Positions 54,098 through 62,606 of a stretch of 64,000 nt of DNA are shown in pieces. Position 1 is the stretch's first letter. The number at the start of each line of letters is the position of its first letter. The stretch lies in contig NC_015514.1 of NCBI RefSeq assembly GCF_000212695.1, positions 1,860,001-1,924,000 on the forward strand. Direction: 5' to 3'. The position numbers and the translations under genes were made by a program. The notes below the pieces were generated by a model. That model saw only the letters and a program-made list of their open reading frames with translations, made no database searches and was not told where the DNA came from. This stretch comes from Cellulomonas fimi ATCC 484 (GTDB lineage: Bacteria; Actinomycetota; Actinomycetes; Actinomycetales; Cellulomonadaceae).

Positions 54098-57000
54098 GCG
54101 CCCGCCCTTCCCGCCCCGGTACGCCGAGCTGCACGCGCACTCCGCGTTCAGCTTCCTCGACGGTGCCAGCCAGCCCGAGGAGCTCGCCGCCGAGGCCGCG
54201 CGGCTCGGGCTCGAGGCGCTCGCGCTGACCGACCACGACGGGCTGTACGGGGTGGTGCGGTTCTCGCAGGCCGCCAAGGCCGTCGGCATGCCGACGGTGT
54301 TCGGCTCCGAGCTGCACCTGCCCGCCCCCGACGGTCGCCGTCACCCGCACGAGACGACCCGCGCGACCCCCGGCCTGCCGGTCCTCGACCTGCCGACGGG
54401 CGTCCCCGACCCGCGTGCGTCCCACCTGCTCGTCCTCGCCCGCGGACCGGACGGGTACCGCGCGCTGTCCCGGTCCATCGCCGAGGCGCACCTGCGCACG
54501 CAGGAGAAGGGCGCCGCGGACTACCGGCTGGAGGAGCTCGCCGCGAACGCCGCCGGGCAGTGGCTCGTGCTCACCGGCTGCCGCAAGGGGTCGGTGCGCC
54601 GCGCGCTCGCGGGCGGTGACCCGTCGGGTGTGGCCGGCGTCGTCCCCGGCGGGCCCGAGGCCGCGCGCGCCGAGCTCGACCGGCTCGTCGCGCTGTTCGG
54701 CCGGGACAACGTGGCGGTCGAGGTCACCGCGTCGGCCGACCCGTACGACTCCGAGCGGGCCGACGCGCTCGCCGTGCTCGCGGCCGACGCCGGTCTGCCG
54801 CTCGTCGCGACAGGCAACGTGCACTACGCGACGCCGCGCGACGCGGACCTCGCGGCGGCGCTCGCGGCGGTGCGCGCCCGCACGTCCGTCGAGGAGCTCG
54901 ACGGCTGGCTGCCCGCCGCGCCGGTCGCGCACCTGCGGTCGGCGACCGAGATGCTCGCGCTGCACCGGCGCCACCCGTCGGCGGTGGGGACGGCCGCGGC
55001 GCTCGCGGCGGAGTGCGCGTTCGACCTGTCGCTCGTCGCGCCGCAGCTCCCGCCGTACCCGGTCCCGGACGGGCACACCGAGGCGACGTGGCTGCGCGAG
55101 CTCGTCCGGCAGGGCGCGCTCGAGCTGTACGGGCCGCCCGACGCCGAGCGTGTGCCCGGCGCGTACGCGCAGCTCGAGCACGAGCTGCGGGTCATCGAGG
55201 ACCTCGGGTTCCCCGGGTACTTCCTCGTCGTCTACGACCTGGTGAAGTTCTGCCGCGACCACGGGATCCTCGCGCAGGGCCGCGGGTCCGCCGCGAACTC
55301 GGCGGTCTGCTACGCGCTGCGCGTCACCGCCGTCGACGCGGTCCGGCACGGCCTGCTGTTCGAGCGCTTCCTCGCGCCCGAGCGGGACGGGCCGCCGGAC
55401 ATCGACGTCGACATCGAGTCCGCGCGCCGCGAGGAGGTCATCCAGTACGTCTTCGCGAAGCACGGCCGGTCGCACGCCGCGCAGGTCGCGAACGTCATCT
55501 CCTACCGGCCGCGGTCCGCGATCCGCGACGCCGCGCGCGCGCTCGGGTACGACGCGGGGCAGCAGGACGCGTGGGCGAAGTCGATCGAGCGGTGGGGCAG
55601 CCTGCGCCCGCCGCAGCCTCCGTCGTCGCCCCCGACCGACCGCTCGCCGGACCGTGCGGCCGCGGTCGCGACCGTGCGCGACGAGCGGCGGCGCGCGAAG
55701 GCGTCGATGTGGGGCAGCACCTACGAGCCGCCGCCCGTGCTCACCCGCGTGACTGCCCCGGCGCGGTCGCCCAAGGGCACCGAGGTGCCGGGCATGGCGA
55801 CGTCCGACGGGCACGACGTCGTCCCCGCGCTGCTGCCGCCGGCGGCGAGCGACCTCGACGAGATCCCCGAGCACGTCGTCGACCTCGCCGACCGGTTCCT
55901 GCGGCTGCCGCGCCACCTCGGCATCCACTCGGGCGGCATGGTGATGTGCGACCGCCCGGTCATCGAGGTGTGTCCCGTGGAGTGGGCGCGCATGCCGGGT
56001 CGCACGGTCCTGCAGTGGGACAAGGAGGACTGCGCCGACGCGGGGCTGGTGAAGTTCGACCTGCTCGGGCTCGGGATGCTCACGGCGCTGCGGCTCGCGT
56101 TCACCGACGTCGAGAAGCACGAGGGGCAGACGCTCGACCTGCACGCGCTGCCCGCGGAGGACCCGCGCGTCTACGACCTGCTGAGCGCCGCCGACACCGT
56201 CGGGGTGTTCCAGGTGGAGTCCCGCGCGCAGATGGGCACCCTGCCCCGTCTGCAGCCGCGCACGTTCTACGACATCGTCATCGAGGTCGCGCTCATCCGC
56301 CCCGGCCCGATCCAGGGCAACTCCGTGCACCCGTACATCGAGCGCGCGCACGGGCGCCAGGCCGTCACGTACCTGCACCCGCTGCTGGAGAAGTCGCTCG
56401 CCAAGACCAAGGGCGTGCCGCTGTTCCAGGAGCAGCTCATGCAGATGGCGATCGACGTCGCCGACTTCACGCCCGCGGAAGCCGACCAGCTGCGGCGCGC
56501 GATGGGGTCGAAGCGCTCGACGGAACGCATGGAGGCGCTCAAGGGGCGGCTCATGTCCGGCATGGCCACGCACGGCATCGGGCCGGACGTGGGGGAGCAG
56601 ATCTACGAGAAGCTGCGCGCGTTCGCCGACTTCGGCTTCCCCGAGTCGCACGCGTACTCGTTCGCGTTCCTCGTCTACGCGAGCGCGTGGCTGAAGGTCT
56701 ACCACCCGGCCGCCTTCTACGCGGGCCTGCTCGCGGCGCAGCCGATGGGCTTCTACTCGCCGCAGAGCCTCGCCGCCGACGCGCGCCGGCACGGCATCGA
56801 GATCCTGCGCCCCGACGTGCAGGCGTCCGACGTGCAGGCGTGCGTCGAGCGCACCGGCCCGACGCCGCCCGGGGGAGAGCCGCTGCTCGTGCCCGCCCCC
56901 AGCGGGACGGGGCCGGCGGTGGCGGTCGGTGTGCGGACCGGCACCGACGCGCCCGTCCCGCGCTCGCTCGCCGTCCGGCTCGGGCTCGCCTCGGTGCGGT

Positions 57001-57668
57001 CGGTGGGGGAGGACGTCGCGCAGCGGCTCGTCGACGAGCGTCGCGCGCACGGCCCGTTCGCCGACCTGCGCGACCTCGTGCGCCGCGTGCGGCTCAGCAC
57101 CGCCCAGCTCGAGGCGCTCGCGACCGCGGGCGCGCTCGACAGCCTCGGCGGGACACGGCGCGAGGCGCTGTGGGCCGCCGGCGCGCTCGCGCAGGAAGGG
57201 CCCGACACCCTGCCCGGGGTCAGCGTCGGGGTGGCCGCCCCGATGCTGCCCGGCCTGAGCGACGTCGAGGCCGCGACCGCCGACGTGTGGGCCACGGGCG
57301 TGTCCGTCGACTCCTACCCCACGCAGTTCGTCCGCGAGGGACTCGACGCCGCCGGCGTCCTGCGCGTCGTCGACGCGTACAGCCACGAGACCGGCCGCCG
57401 GGTCGCCGTCGCGGGAGTCGTCACGCACCGCCAGCGGCCCGGCACCGCGGGCGGGGTGACGTTCCTGTCGCTCGAGGACGAGACGGGGCTGCTCAACATC
57501 GTGTGCTCCGCGGGTCTGTGGCAACGGTTCCGGCGCGTCGCCCGCACGTCCCGCGCGCTCGTGGTGCGTGGCCGGCTCGAACGTTCCGACGGCGCGACGA
57601 ACCTCGTCGCCGAGCACCTGGGCGTCCTGTCCCTCAAGGTCCGCACGACGTCCCGCGACTTCCGCTGA
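54090..57668 (+). CDS. dnaE2: error-prone DNA polymerase DnaE2
   Basis: C-family polymerase for translesion synthesis, 1192 residues. The PHP domain opens with 'YAELHAHSAFSFLDGASQPE' and 'LALTDHDGLYGVVRF'; the palm has the catalytic aspartates in 'PPDIDVDIESARREEVIQYV'. Helix-hairpin-helix and OB-fold parts follow ('LSTAQLEALATAGALDSLGG', 'VTFLSLEDETGLLNIVCSAG'). It is longer than usual DnaE2 (about 1080) because of a Pro-rich insertion at roughly residues 505-590 and another near 925-950. The start is inside the end of imuB. It depends on ImuB for clamp access and is SOS-induced with it. Confidence 0.95.
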   Translation: MTERPPFPPRYAELHAHSAFSFLDGASQPEELAAEAARLGLEALALTDHDGLYGVVRFSQAAKAVGMPTVFGSELHLPAPDGRRHPHETTRATPGLPVLDLPTGVPDPRASHLLVLARGPDGYRALSRSIAEAHLRTQEKGAADYRLEELAANAAGQWLVLTGCRKGSVRRALAGGDPSGVAGVVPGGPEAARAELDRLVALFGRDNVAVEVTASADPYDSERADALAVLAADAGLPLVATGNVHYATPRDADLAAALAAVRARTSVEELDGWLPAAPVAHLRSATEMLALHRRHPSAVGTAAALAAECAFDLSLVAPQLPPYPVPDGHTEATWLRELVRQGALELYGPPDAERVPGAYAQLEHELRVIEDLGFPGYFLVVYDLVKFCRDHGILAQGRGSAANSAVCYALRVTAVDAVRHGLLFERFLAPERDGPPDIDVDIESARREEVIQYVFAKHGRSHAAQVANVISYRPRSAIRDAARALGYDAGQQDAWAKSIERWGSLRPPQPPSSPPTDRSPDRAAAVATVRDERRRAKASMWGSTYEPPPVLTRVTAPARSPKGTEVPGMATSDGHDVVPALLPPAASDLDEIPEHVVDLADRFLRLPRHLGIHSGGMVMCDRPVIEVCPVEWARMPGRTVLQWDKEDCADAGLVKFDLLGLGMLTALRLAFTDVEKHEGQTLDLHALPAEDPRVYDLLSAADTVGVFQVESRAQMGTLPRLQPRTFYDIVIEVALIRPGPIQGNSVHPYIERAHGRQAVTYLHPLLEKSLAKTKGVPLFQEQLMQMAIDVADFTPAEADQLRRAMGSKRSTERMEALKGRLMSGMATHGIGPDVGEQIYEKLRAFADFGFPESHAYSFAFLVYASAWLKVYHPAAFYAGLLAAQPMGFYSPQSLAADARRHGIEILRPDVQASDVQACVERTGPTPPGGEPLLVPAPSGTGPAVAVGVRTGTDAPVPRSLAVRLGLASVRSVGEDVAQRLVDERRAHGPFADLRDLVRRVRLSTAQLEALATAGALDSLGGTRREALWAAGALAQEGPDTLPGVSVGVAAPMLPGLSDVEAATADVWATGVSVDSYPTQFVREGLDAAGVLRVVDAYSHETGRRVAVAGVVTHRQRPGTAGGVTFLSLEDETGLLNIVCSAGLWQRFRRVARTSRALVVRGRLERSDGATNLVAEHLGVLSLKVRTTSRDFR

Positions 57669-57747
57669 CGCCCGCGGTGCTGCCCGGCGACGTCTCCCGT
57701 ACGGAACCGACGGCGCGCCCGGGGGCCGGTTCGCTAGCCTCCCGCGC

Positions 57748-58632
57748 ATGCTGGGACCCCTCGCCGCGTACCTGCCCACCCCGCGCACCCCGGACGGGGG
57801 CGTCGCGCCCGACGTTCTGGCGGCGCTCGCGGACGCCGCGGTCGGTGCGGGCGTCGACGGCGTCGCGGTGCTCGGCTCGACCGGCGGCTTCGCGTACCTG
57901 GACGGCGGTGACCGGGCCCGCGTCGCGCGCGCGACGGTCGAGGCGGTCGCGGGCCGGGTGCCCGTCGTGTGCGGCATCGGCGCGCTGACGACGGCCGACG
58001 TGCTCGGCCACGCCGAGGCGGCCCGCGTCGCGGGAGTGGATGCGGTGCTGCTGCCGACGACGTCGTACCTGCCGCTCACGGCGGCGGAGGCCCGGGTGCT
58101 CTACCGCGACGTCGCCGCCGCCGCCGAGGTGCCGCTGTGGGTCTACCACAACCCCCGCACGACGGGCCTGGATCTCACGGTCGACGAGCTCGTCGACATC
58201 GCGTCGCTGCCCGGTGTCGGCGGCCTCAAGGACCGCGGGCTCGACGCCGACGACGTCCGCACCCGCTGCGCGGCGCTCCGCGCGGGCGTGCCGGAGGGTG
58301 TCGAGGTCGGCTTCAGCGGCGACGCGCTCGGTGCGCAGGCGCTGCTCGCGGGTGCCCGCACGTGGCACAGCGGCCTCGCGGGCGTGCTGCCCGGGCCGTG
58401 GGTCGCGACGGCCGCGGCCGCGGTCGCCGGAGACCGCGCACAGGTCGACGCGTGGACGGCTCGTCTGGCCCCGCTCACCGACCTCGGCGCGCGCTGGGGC
58501 GCGATGCGCCTGGCCGGGCTCGTCGCGCGGCACGTCGGCCTGGACCTCGGACCGCTGCCCGCTCCGCTGCTGGAGCCGCCCGCCGACGTGCGTGCCGCCG
58601 TCGACGCCGCGGTGGAGTCGGCGCTGGCCTGA
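57748..58632 (+). CDS. DapA family aldolase (dihydrodipicolinate synthase-like)
   Basis: 294-residue class I aldolase. The TIM barrel starts 'MLGPLAAYLPTPRTPDGGVA', with 'VLGSTGGFAYLDGGDRARVA', the active-site Tyr in 'PLWVYHNPRTTGLDL' and the Schiff-base Lys in 'PGVGGLKDRGLDADDVRTRC'. True DapA usually has TTGE in the first site; here it is STGGF, so the substrate is more likely another 2-keto acid. The ATG has TAGCCT (57735-57740) 7 nt upstream: leaderless. Confidence 0.86.
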   Translation: MLGPLAAYLPTPRTPDGGVAPDVLAALADAAVGAGVDGVAVLGSTGGFAYLDGGDRARVARATVEAVAGRVPVVCGIGALTTADVLGHAEAARVAGVDAVLLPTTSYLPLTAAEARVLYRDVAAAAEVPLWVYHNPRTTGLDLTVDELVDIASLPGVGGLKDRGLDADDVRTRCAALRAGVPEGVEVGFSGDALGAQALLAGARTWHSGLAGVLPGPWVATAAAAVAGDRAQVDAWTARLAPLTDLGARWGAMRLAGLVARHVGLDLGPLPAPLLEPPADVRAAVDAAVESALA

Positions 58633-58640
58633 CCCGGCGG

Positions 58641-59870
58641 TCAGCCGTGGGCCGGCGCGCCCTCGGTCTCGTCGGCCGCGTCGACCGGTGCCACCTCGTC
58701 GTCCGCCTCGTCCTCGTCCATCGGCGGGTCGAGCGTGCGCAGCCGGGAGAAGATCGCCCACACCACAGACACGAGCGGGACCGCGATGACGGCACCGAGG
58801 ATGCCGGCCGTGAGCGTGCCCGCCGTGACGGCGAGCGCGACGACCACCGGGTGCAGGGACACCTGCTTGCCCATCACGAGCGGCTGCAGGATGTGCCCCT
58901 CGAACTGCCCGATGAGCGCGATGCCGATGCCGACGATCGCCGCCGACCACAGCCCGTTCGCGGCGAGAGCGACGATCATCGCGACGATCATCGCGGCGGG
59001 CGCGCCGATCAGCGGGATGAACGCACCGATCATCACGAGCACCGCGAGCGGCGCCGACAGCGGCACGCGCAGGATCGTCAGCAGGATGAAGGCGAGCAGG
59101 CCGTCGGTGACCGCGATGATGACGGTGCCGCGCGTGTAGCCGGAGAACGTGTACCACCCGGCACCGCCCGCGACCTTCCACGTCTCCCGGAACCGCATGG
59201 GCAGCTGGTTGAGGAACCAGGTCCACATCTCCTGCCCGCGGGCGAGGAAGAACACCGTGCAGAAGATCGCGAGCGCGAGCGCGGTGAAGATCTCGACGAC
59301 CGACCCGGCCCCCGCGGCGACCTGCGACGCGAGGTCACCCGCGTGGTCCTGCACCCACTGCTGGGCGTTGCCGATCCACTCCGCGATCTGCTCGTTCGTG
59401 ATGCTGAACGGCAGCGGCCCGTTCTCGAGGAAGTCCGTGATCTGGCCGATGCCGTCCCCGAACTGCACCGTCAGGTCGGACCACTGGTTCGCGATCGAGT
59501 AGCCGATGTACGTGAGCAGCCCGACGAAGAACAGGATGCCGCCGAGGATCGCGAGCGCCGTCGCGAGCCCGCGCCACATCACGCGCGACAGGACGTCGAC
59601 GATCGGCCGCAGCACCGCCGTGAACACGAACGCGAGGAACACCGCGATGAACAGCAGCTGCACCCGTGACGTGGCGAAGAACACGAGCGCGACGGCCGCG
59701 ATCACCACGAGCAGCCGCCACGACACGCCCGCCATGACCCGCAGCCAGTGCGGCGCGGTGTGCTCGACCCCGTAGACGCTCGGGTTCCGGCGCGCCCCTG
59801 CCACCTTGCGCGCGGCAGGGCTCGTCGCCGGGCCGAAGCCCCTCGTCCCGGTGCCCGTCGTGTCGGACAT
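58641..59870 (-). CDS. AI-2E family transporter
   Basis: 409-residue membrane protein with about eight helices. The family pattern is clear: two N-terminal helices ('VSWRLLVVIAAVALVFFATS', 'FLAFVFTAVLRPIVDVLSR'), a long extracytoplasmic segment, 'TDGLLAFILLTILRVPLSAP', 'GAFIPLIGAPAAMIVAMIVA' and 'EGHILQPLVMGKQVSLHPVV'. A short acidic tail ends it. Family members include AI-2 exporters and sodium/proton antiporters, so the cargo is open. It converges on the DapA-like gene 8 bases away. Confidence 0.9.
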   Translation of the reverse strand: MSDTTGTGTRGFGPATSPAARKVAGARRNPSVYGVEHTAPHWLRVMAGVSWRLLVVIAAVALVFFATSRVQLLFIAVFLAFVFTAVLRPIVDVLSRVMWRGLATALAILGGILFFVGLLTYIGYSIANQWSDLTVQFGDGIGQITDFLENGPLPFSITNEQIAEWIGNAQQWVQDHAGDLASQVAAGAGSVVEIFTALALAIFCTVFFLARGQEMWTWFLNQLPMRFRETWKVAGGAGWYTFSGYTRGTVIIAVTDGLLAFILLTILRVPLSAPLAVLVMIGAFIPLIGAPAAMIVAMIVALAANGLWSAAIVGIGIALIGQFEGHILQPLVMGKQVSLHPVVVALAVTAGTLTAGILGAVIAVPLVSVVWAIFSRLRTLDPPMDEDEADDEVAPVDAADETEGAPAHG

Positions 59871-59973
59871 GAACCCCCCGCCACCTCGGTCTCTGCGGGC
59901 GGAGCAGCCGCCCGGCACCCGTGGCGTCAGTCTGCACCCCGGGGGCGATGCGTGCCTCACCGCCGCACCGTGC

Positions 59974-59979
59974 TATCTT
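59974..59979 (+). promoter_or_regulatory. possible -10 box of the tRNA-Leu gene
   Basis: TATCTT in an AT-rich run (TGCTATCTTTTCTG), 46 bases before the tRNA; unusually AT-rich for this region. No convincing -35 was seen. Confidence 0.4.
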
Positions 59980-60025
59980 TTCTGCCGCACCTGAGGGAGC
60001 CTACGGGCACCCGGACGGTCCACCT

Positions 60026-60108
60026 GTCCGGGTGGCGGAATGGCAGACGCGCTAGCTTGAGGTGCTAGTGCCCGAAAGGGCGTGGGGGTTCAAGTCCCCC
60101 TCCGGACA
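60026..60108 (+). tRNA. tRNA-Leu (GAG anticodon)
   Basis: 83-nt type II tRNA. Acceptor GTCCGGG (60026-60032) pairs with TCCGGAC (60101-60107) with one G-T pair; A at 60108 is the discriminator and CCA is not encoded. The anticodon arm is CTAGC / GCTAG with loop TTGAGGT, giving anticodon GAG. The long variable arm (TGCCCGAAAGGGCG) and T-arm GGGGGTTCAAGTCCCCC are standard for leucine tRNA. Confidence 0.97.
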
Positions 60109-60128
60109 CTCGTTGAGACAGCGACGGT

Positions 60129-60167
60129 CGAAGCCTCTGAACTGCGTCACCGCAGACAGAGGCTTCG
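60129..60167 (+). terminator. terminator of tRNA-Leu
   Basis: 11-bp stem CGAAGCCTCTG / CAGAGGCTTCG with an inner CTGCG/CGCAG stem, followed by TTCGTTCTCG, 20 bases after the tRNA. Confidence 0.8.
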
Positions 60168-60218
60168 TTCGTTCTCGCCGCGGGCGGCGGCGCAGCGAGC
60201 GCGAGCTCGCGTCGGGGG

Positions 60219-60698
60219 CTATGACACCGCGTCGCGGACGCGCTCGATCATGTCCGTCTCGCGCGCGCTGACGCGTTCGGCGTGGAAGCCCATGAAGCCG
60301 CCTTCCTTGGCGGCGTTCGCCGCGTCCTGCGCGGTCTCGACCAGCCACGCCGCGAACGCCGACGCCTCGTCGGCGGTGGCCTTCGACGCCACCATGGCGG
60401 AGACCTCGCGCAGCTCGGCGACGACCTGCTCGCCCGGCGCGGCGCCTGCGGTCGTCGGCTTGTAGCCGTGGAGCGGGTTCTGGTGCGCCTGCGCCTGGGC
60501 CTGGATGTCGAGCGCGACCTCGGCGAGCAGCTGTTCGCGGGTCGGCGGGTTGGTGGCCGACCGGATGGACGCCATCGACTCCTTCGCGGCCTCGATCGGC
60601 CCTCCCGGGTCGGCCAGCGAGATCGCCATCCCGGCGACGAACGGTGCGCGGACGATGCGTACCCACTCGTCCTCGGTGAAGTCGGACTTGCCCGTCAT
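60219..60698 (-). CDS. conserved helical protein of unknown function
   Basis: 159-residue cytoplasmic protein, mostly helical and Ala-rich, starting 'MTGKSDFTEDEWVRIVRAPF' and ending 'HAERVSARETDMIERVRDAV'. A central part reads 'LAEVALDIQAQAQAHQNPLH'. There is no signal or membrane segment. The ATG has a strong AGGAGG site. Similar 'WxxVxxAPxxAGxAVxxADP' openings occur in uncharacterised actinobacterial proteins; no function is known to me. Confidence 0.75.
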   Translation of the reverse strand: MTGKSDFTEDEWVRIVRAPFVAGMAISLADPGGPIEAAKESMASIRSATNPPTREQLLAEVALDIQAQAQAHQNPLHGYKPTTAGAAPGEQVVAELREVSAMVASKATADEASAFAAWLVETAQDAANAAKEGGFMGFHAERVSARETDMIERVRDAVS

Positions 60699-60861
60699 CG
60701 TGCGTCCTCCTCGTCGTCGGCGCCGCCCACGATGCCACGGTCTGTCGTCACCTGCAGGAGTTCGGGGAGAGGACCGGGACTGCTCGCAGGGCACCCGCTC
60801 CTGCACGACAAGGCGATCGAGACGGTCGGTGCGATCCGTCAGCCGTCAGGAGGGTCCTGCG

Positions 60862-61983
60862 TCAGGATGTCGCGCTCACCTCGGGTGCGGATGGCGTGTT
60901 GGCGGCGAGGGACGCAGCGACCGCTGCCTGGACGGCGGCGACGGTCGCTGCGTCCACCGCGCCGGTGGCCGGCACCCCGAGGTCGGTCTGGAACGTGACG
61001 AGCGCCTGCGTGAGGGCGTCGGACCACTGGCCGTCCACGGGCCCGTCCCAGTAGCCGAACAGGTGGAGGGTCTGCTGGAGCGCCGCCGTCGACGCGACCG
61101 CCGAGGACGCGGCGGCGTCGCCCTGTGCGGCCAGCTCTGACCGCAGCGCGGCGTCGGTCGCGCGGTCGACCGTGCCCGTGACGGGCAACCCGTGGGCCGA
61201 CTGCAGGCTCTCGACCGCGGCGACGGTCGCGGGGCCGTAGATGCCGTCGATCGTGCCCGTGTAGTGGCCGGTCGCGGACAGCGACTCCTGGAGCGTCGAG
61301 GTGCGCGCGGCGACGACGTCGTGCGCGGCGGCCTGCTCGGCGTCGGTCAGGCAGCCGGTGGCCGCGTACAGCTGCAGCCACGCCGCCTCGAGTGCGACCG
61401 CGGCGGCGTTGAACCGCTCGGAGGCCTCGCGCAGGGGCGTGTCGTCGTCGATCTGCTGCTGCACGGCCGTGAGCTCGGCGTCTGCCTGCCGGACCCGCTC
61501 GACGGCGTCCGCAGGTGCGAGCGGGGTTGCCGTCACCTCGGGCGGCTCGGCGGGCTCGACCGGCGCACCCGACGCGGTCGCGGATGCCTCCAGCTCGGTC
61601 AGGGCCGCCTGCGCCTGTGCCAGCGCGGCCTGTGCGTCGAGGACGGCTGCGTGCGCGTCCTGCGCGGCGTCGGCGTCGTCGGCCACGTCGGCGCGCGGTT
61701 GGCGCAGGTCGTCACCGGCGGTGGCGACGTCCCCGACCGTCGGGGCTGTCGAGACGAGCAGGTCGCCGTAGCGGTCGAGCGCGTCGACGTAGCCGGCGGC
61801 ACTGGCGCAGAACGTCGCGTTCGCCTCCTGCGAGGCCGCCTCGGCGTCCTGCAACGCGCGCTCCTTCGCGCTCACGTCGGCGCGTGCCCTCTCGAGGGCC
61901 GACGGCGTGTCCTGTCCGCACGCGGCGACCAGTGCGGCGACGGCTGCGACCACGAGGGCGCGCAGCCCTGTCGACGTCCTCAC
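60862..61983 (-). CDS. peptidoglycan-binding lipoprotein
   Basis: 373-residue exported lipoprotein. The lipobox LVAAC is at about residues 18-22 after a hydrophobic signal. A long Ala/Glu/Asp-rich helical stretch (about 25-240, broken by a Pro-rich linker near 140-160) follows. Two C-terminal peptidoglycan-binding (PG_binding_1-like) repeats are visible: 'LQESLSATGHYTGTIDGIYG' and 'LQQTLHLFGYWDGPVDGQWS', each followed by 'AVESLQSAHGLPVTGTVDRA'- or 'ALVTFQTDLGVPATGAVDAA'-type sequence. GTG 61983 has AGGAGGG upstream. Probably tethers the membrane to the cell wall. Confidence 0.88.
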   Translation of the reverse strand: MRTSTGLRALVVAAVAALVAACGQDTPSALERARADVSAKERALQDAEAASQEANATFCASAAGYVDALDRYGDLLVSTAPTVGDVATAGDDLRQPRADVADDADAAQDAHAAVLDAQAALAQAQAALTELEASATASGAPVEPAEPPEVTATPLAPADAVERVRQADAELTAVQQQIDDDTPLREASERFNAAAVALEAAWLQLYAATGCLTDAEQAAAHDVVAARTSTLQESLSATGHYTGTIDGIYGPATVAAVESLQSAHGLPVTGTVDRATDAALRSELAAQGDAAASSAVASTAALQQTLHLFGYWDGPVDGQWSDALTQALVTFQTDLGVPATGAVDAATVAAVQAAVAASLAANTPSAPEVSATS

Positions 61984-62192
61984 GGCGACCCTCCTCGCGA
62001 CGGTACGGGCGTCGGTGCGGAGCACCGGCCGTGCGGCCGCCCCCGATCCGTCCTGATCCTGCGGCGGAGCCCGACGGTGGGCGCCACCCGTAGCGGGCGA
62101 TCCTCGTCCGTGCCCAGCGCGGGCGTGGGCTCGTGACGATGCCGTCGGGCGGCGGGTGGGGCCCAGCTCTCGATGCCGTGTGGGTGACGCGG

Positions 62193-62606
62193 CTACGCGA
62201 GCCCGTACACCTCCTGAGCGAGGGTGCACCGGGCGTCCGTTCCCGCGGGAGCGGGGCCTTCGACGTTGACGCGGCCAAAGGTCGCCGATACGTCGAGCCT
62301 CACGACGCCCCAGCTGAGCGTGACGTCCTGCGAGGTGACCATGGCTCGCGGCCCGAGCGCCACGAGGTACGTCTCGCCGTCGTCGTCGGTGGTCACGTAC
62401 AGGCAGCCGTCGTCTGCCACGAACAGCCGGCCCGCGTGAGCGACGTCATCTCCGACCGTTTCACCGCCATTCCGCAGGAACGTCACGCCGTCGGACGTCT
62501 CCAGAGCCAGCTCGGAATCCGACTGGCGGCTCAACCAGACGATGACGACCGCGACGACGACGACAGCGGCGAGCGAGGCGGCGACGAAGGCACGAGAACG
62601 CGACAT
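62193..62606 (-). CDS. small membrane-anchored protein of unknown function
   Basis: 137 residues: a basic start (MSRSR), one hydrophobic helix (about 7-26, 'FVAASLAAVVVVAVVIVWLS') and an extracytoplasmic beta-rich part with two cysteines ('DDGCLYVTTDDDGETYLVAL', 'DARCTLAQEVYGLA'). AAGGAGA 7 nt before the ATG supports this start, although the open frame extends 62 codons further. Family not recognised. Confidence 0.72.
   Translation of the reverse strand: MSRSRAFVAASLAAVVVVAVVIVWLSRQSDSELALETSDGVTFLRNGGETVGDDVAHAGRLFVADDGCLYVTTDDDGETYLVALGPRAMVTSQDVTLSWGVVRLDVSATFGRVNVEGPAPAGTDARCTLAQEVYGLA

Noticed and set aside
53973..58079. A 1368-codon minus-strand open frame opposite dnaE2
   Set aside because: The opposite strand has the full DnaE2 motif set; the antisense translation shows only Arg/Val/His/Asp-rich low complexity.
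57748..58632. Calling the aldolase gene dapA (lysine synthesis)
   Set aside because: The TTGE-type substrate motif is replaced (STGGF) and no lysine gene is nearby; only the family can be claimed.
60026..60108. tRNA-Leu as the integration site of a genomic island reaching 63.4 kb
   Set aside because: I found no second copy of the tRNA 3' end, no integrase, and the genes following it have the same codon bias as the rest of the window.
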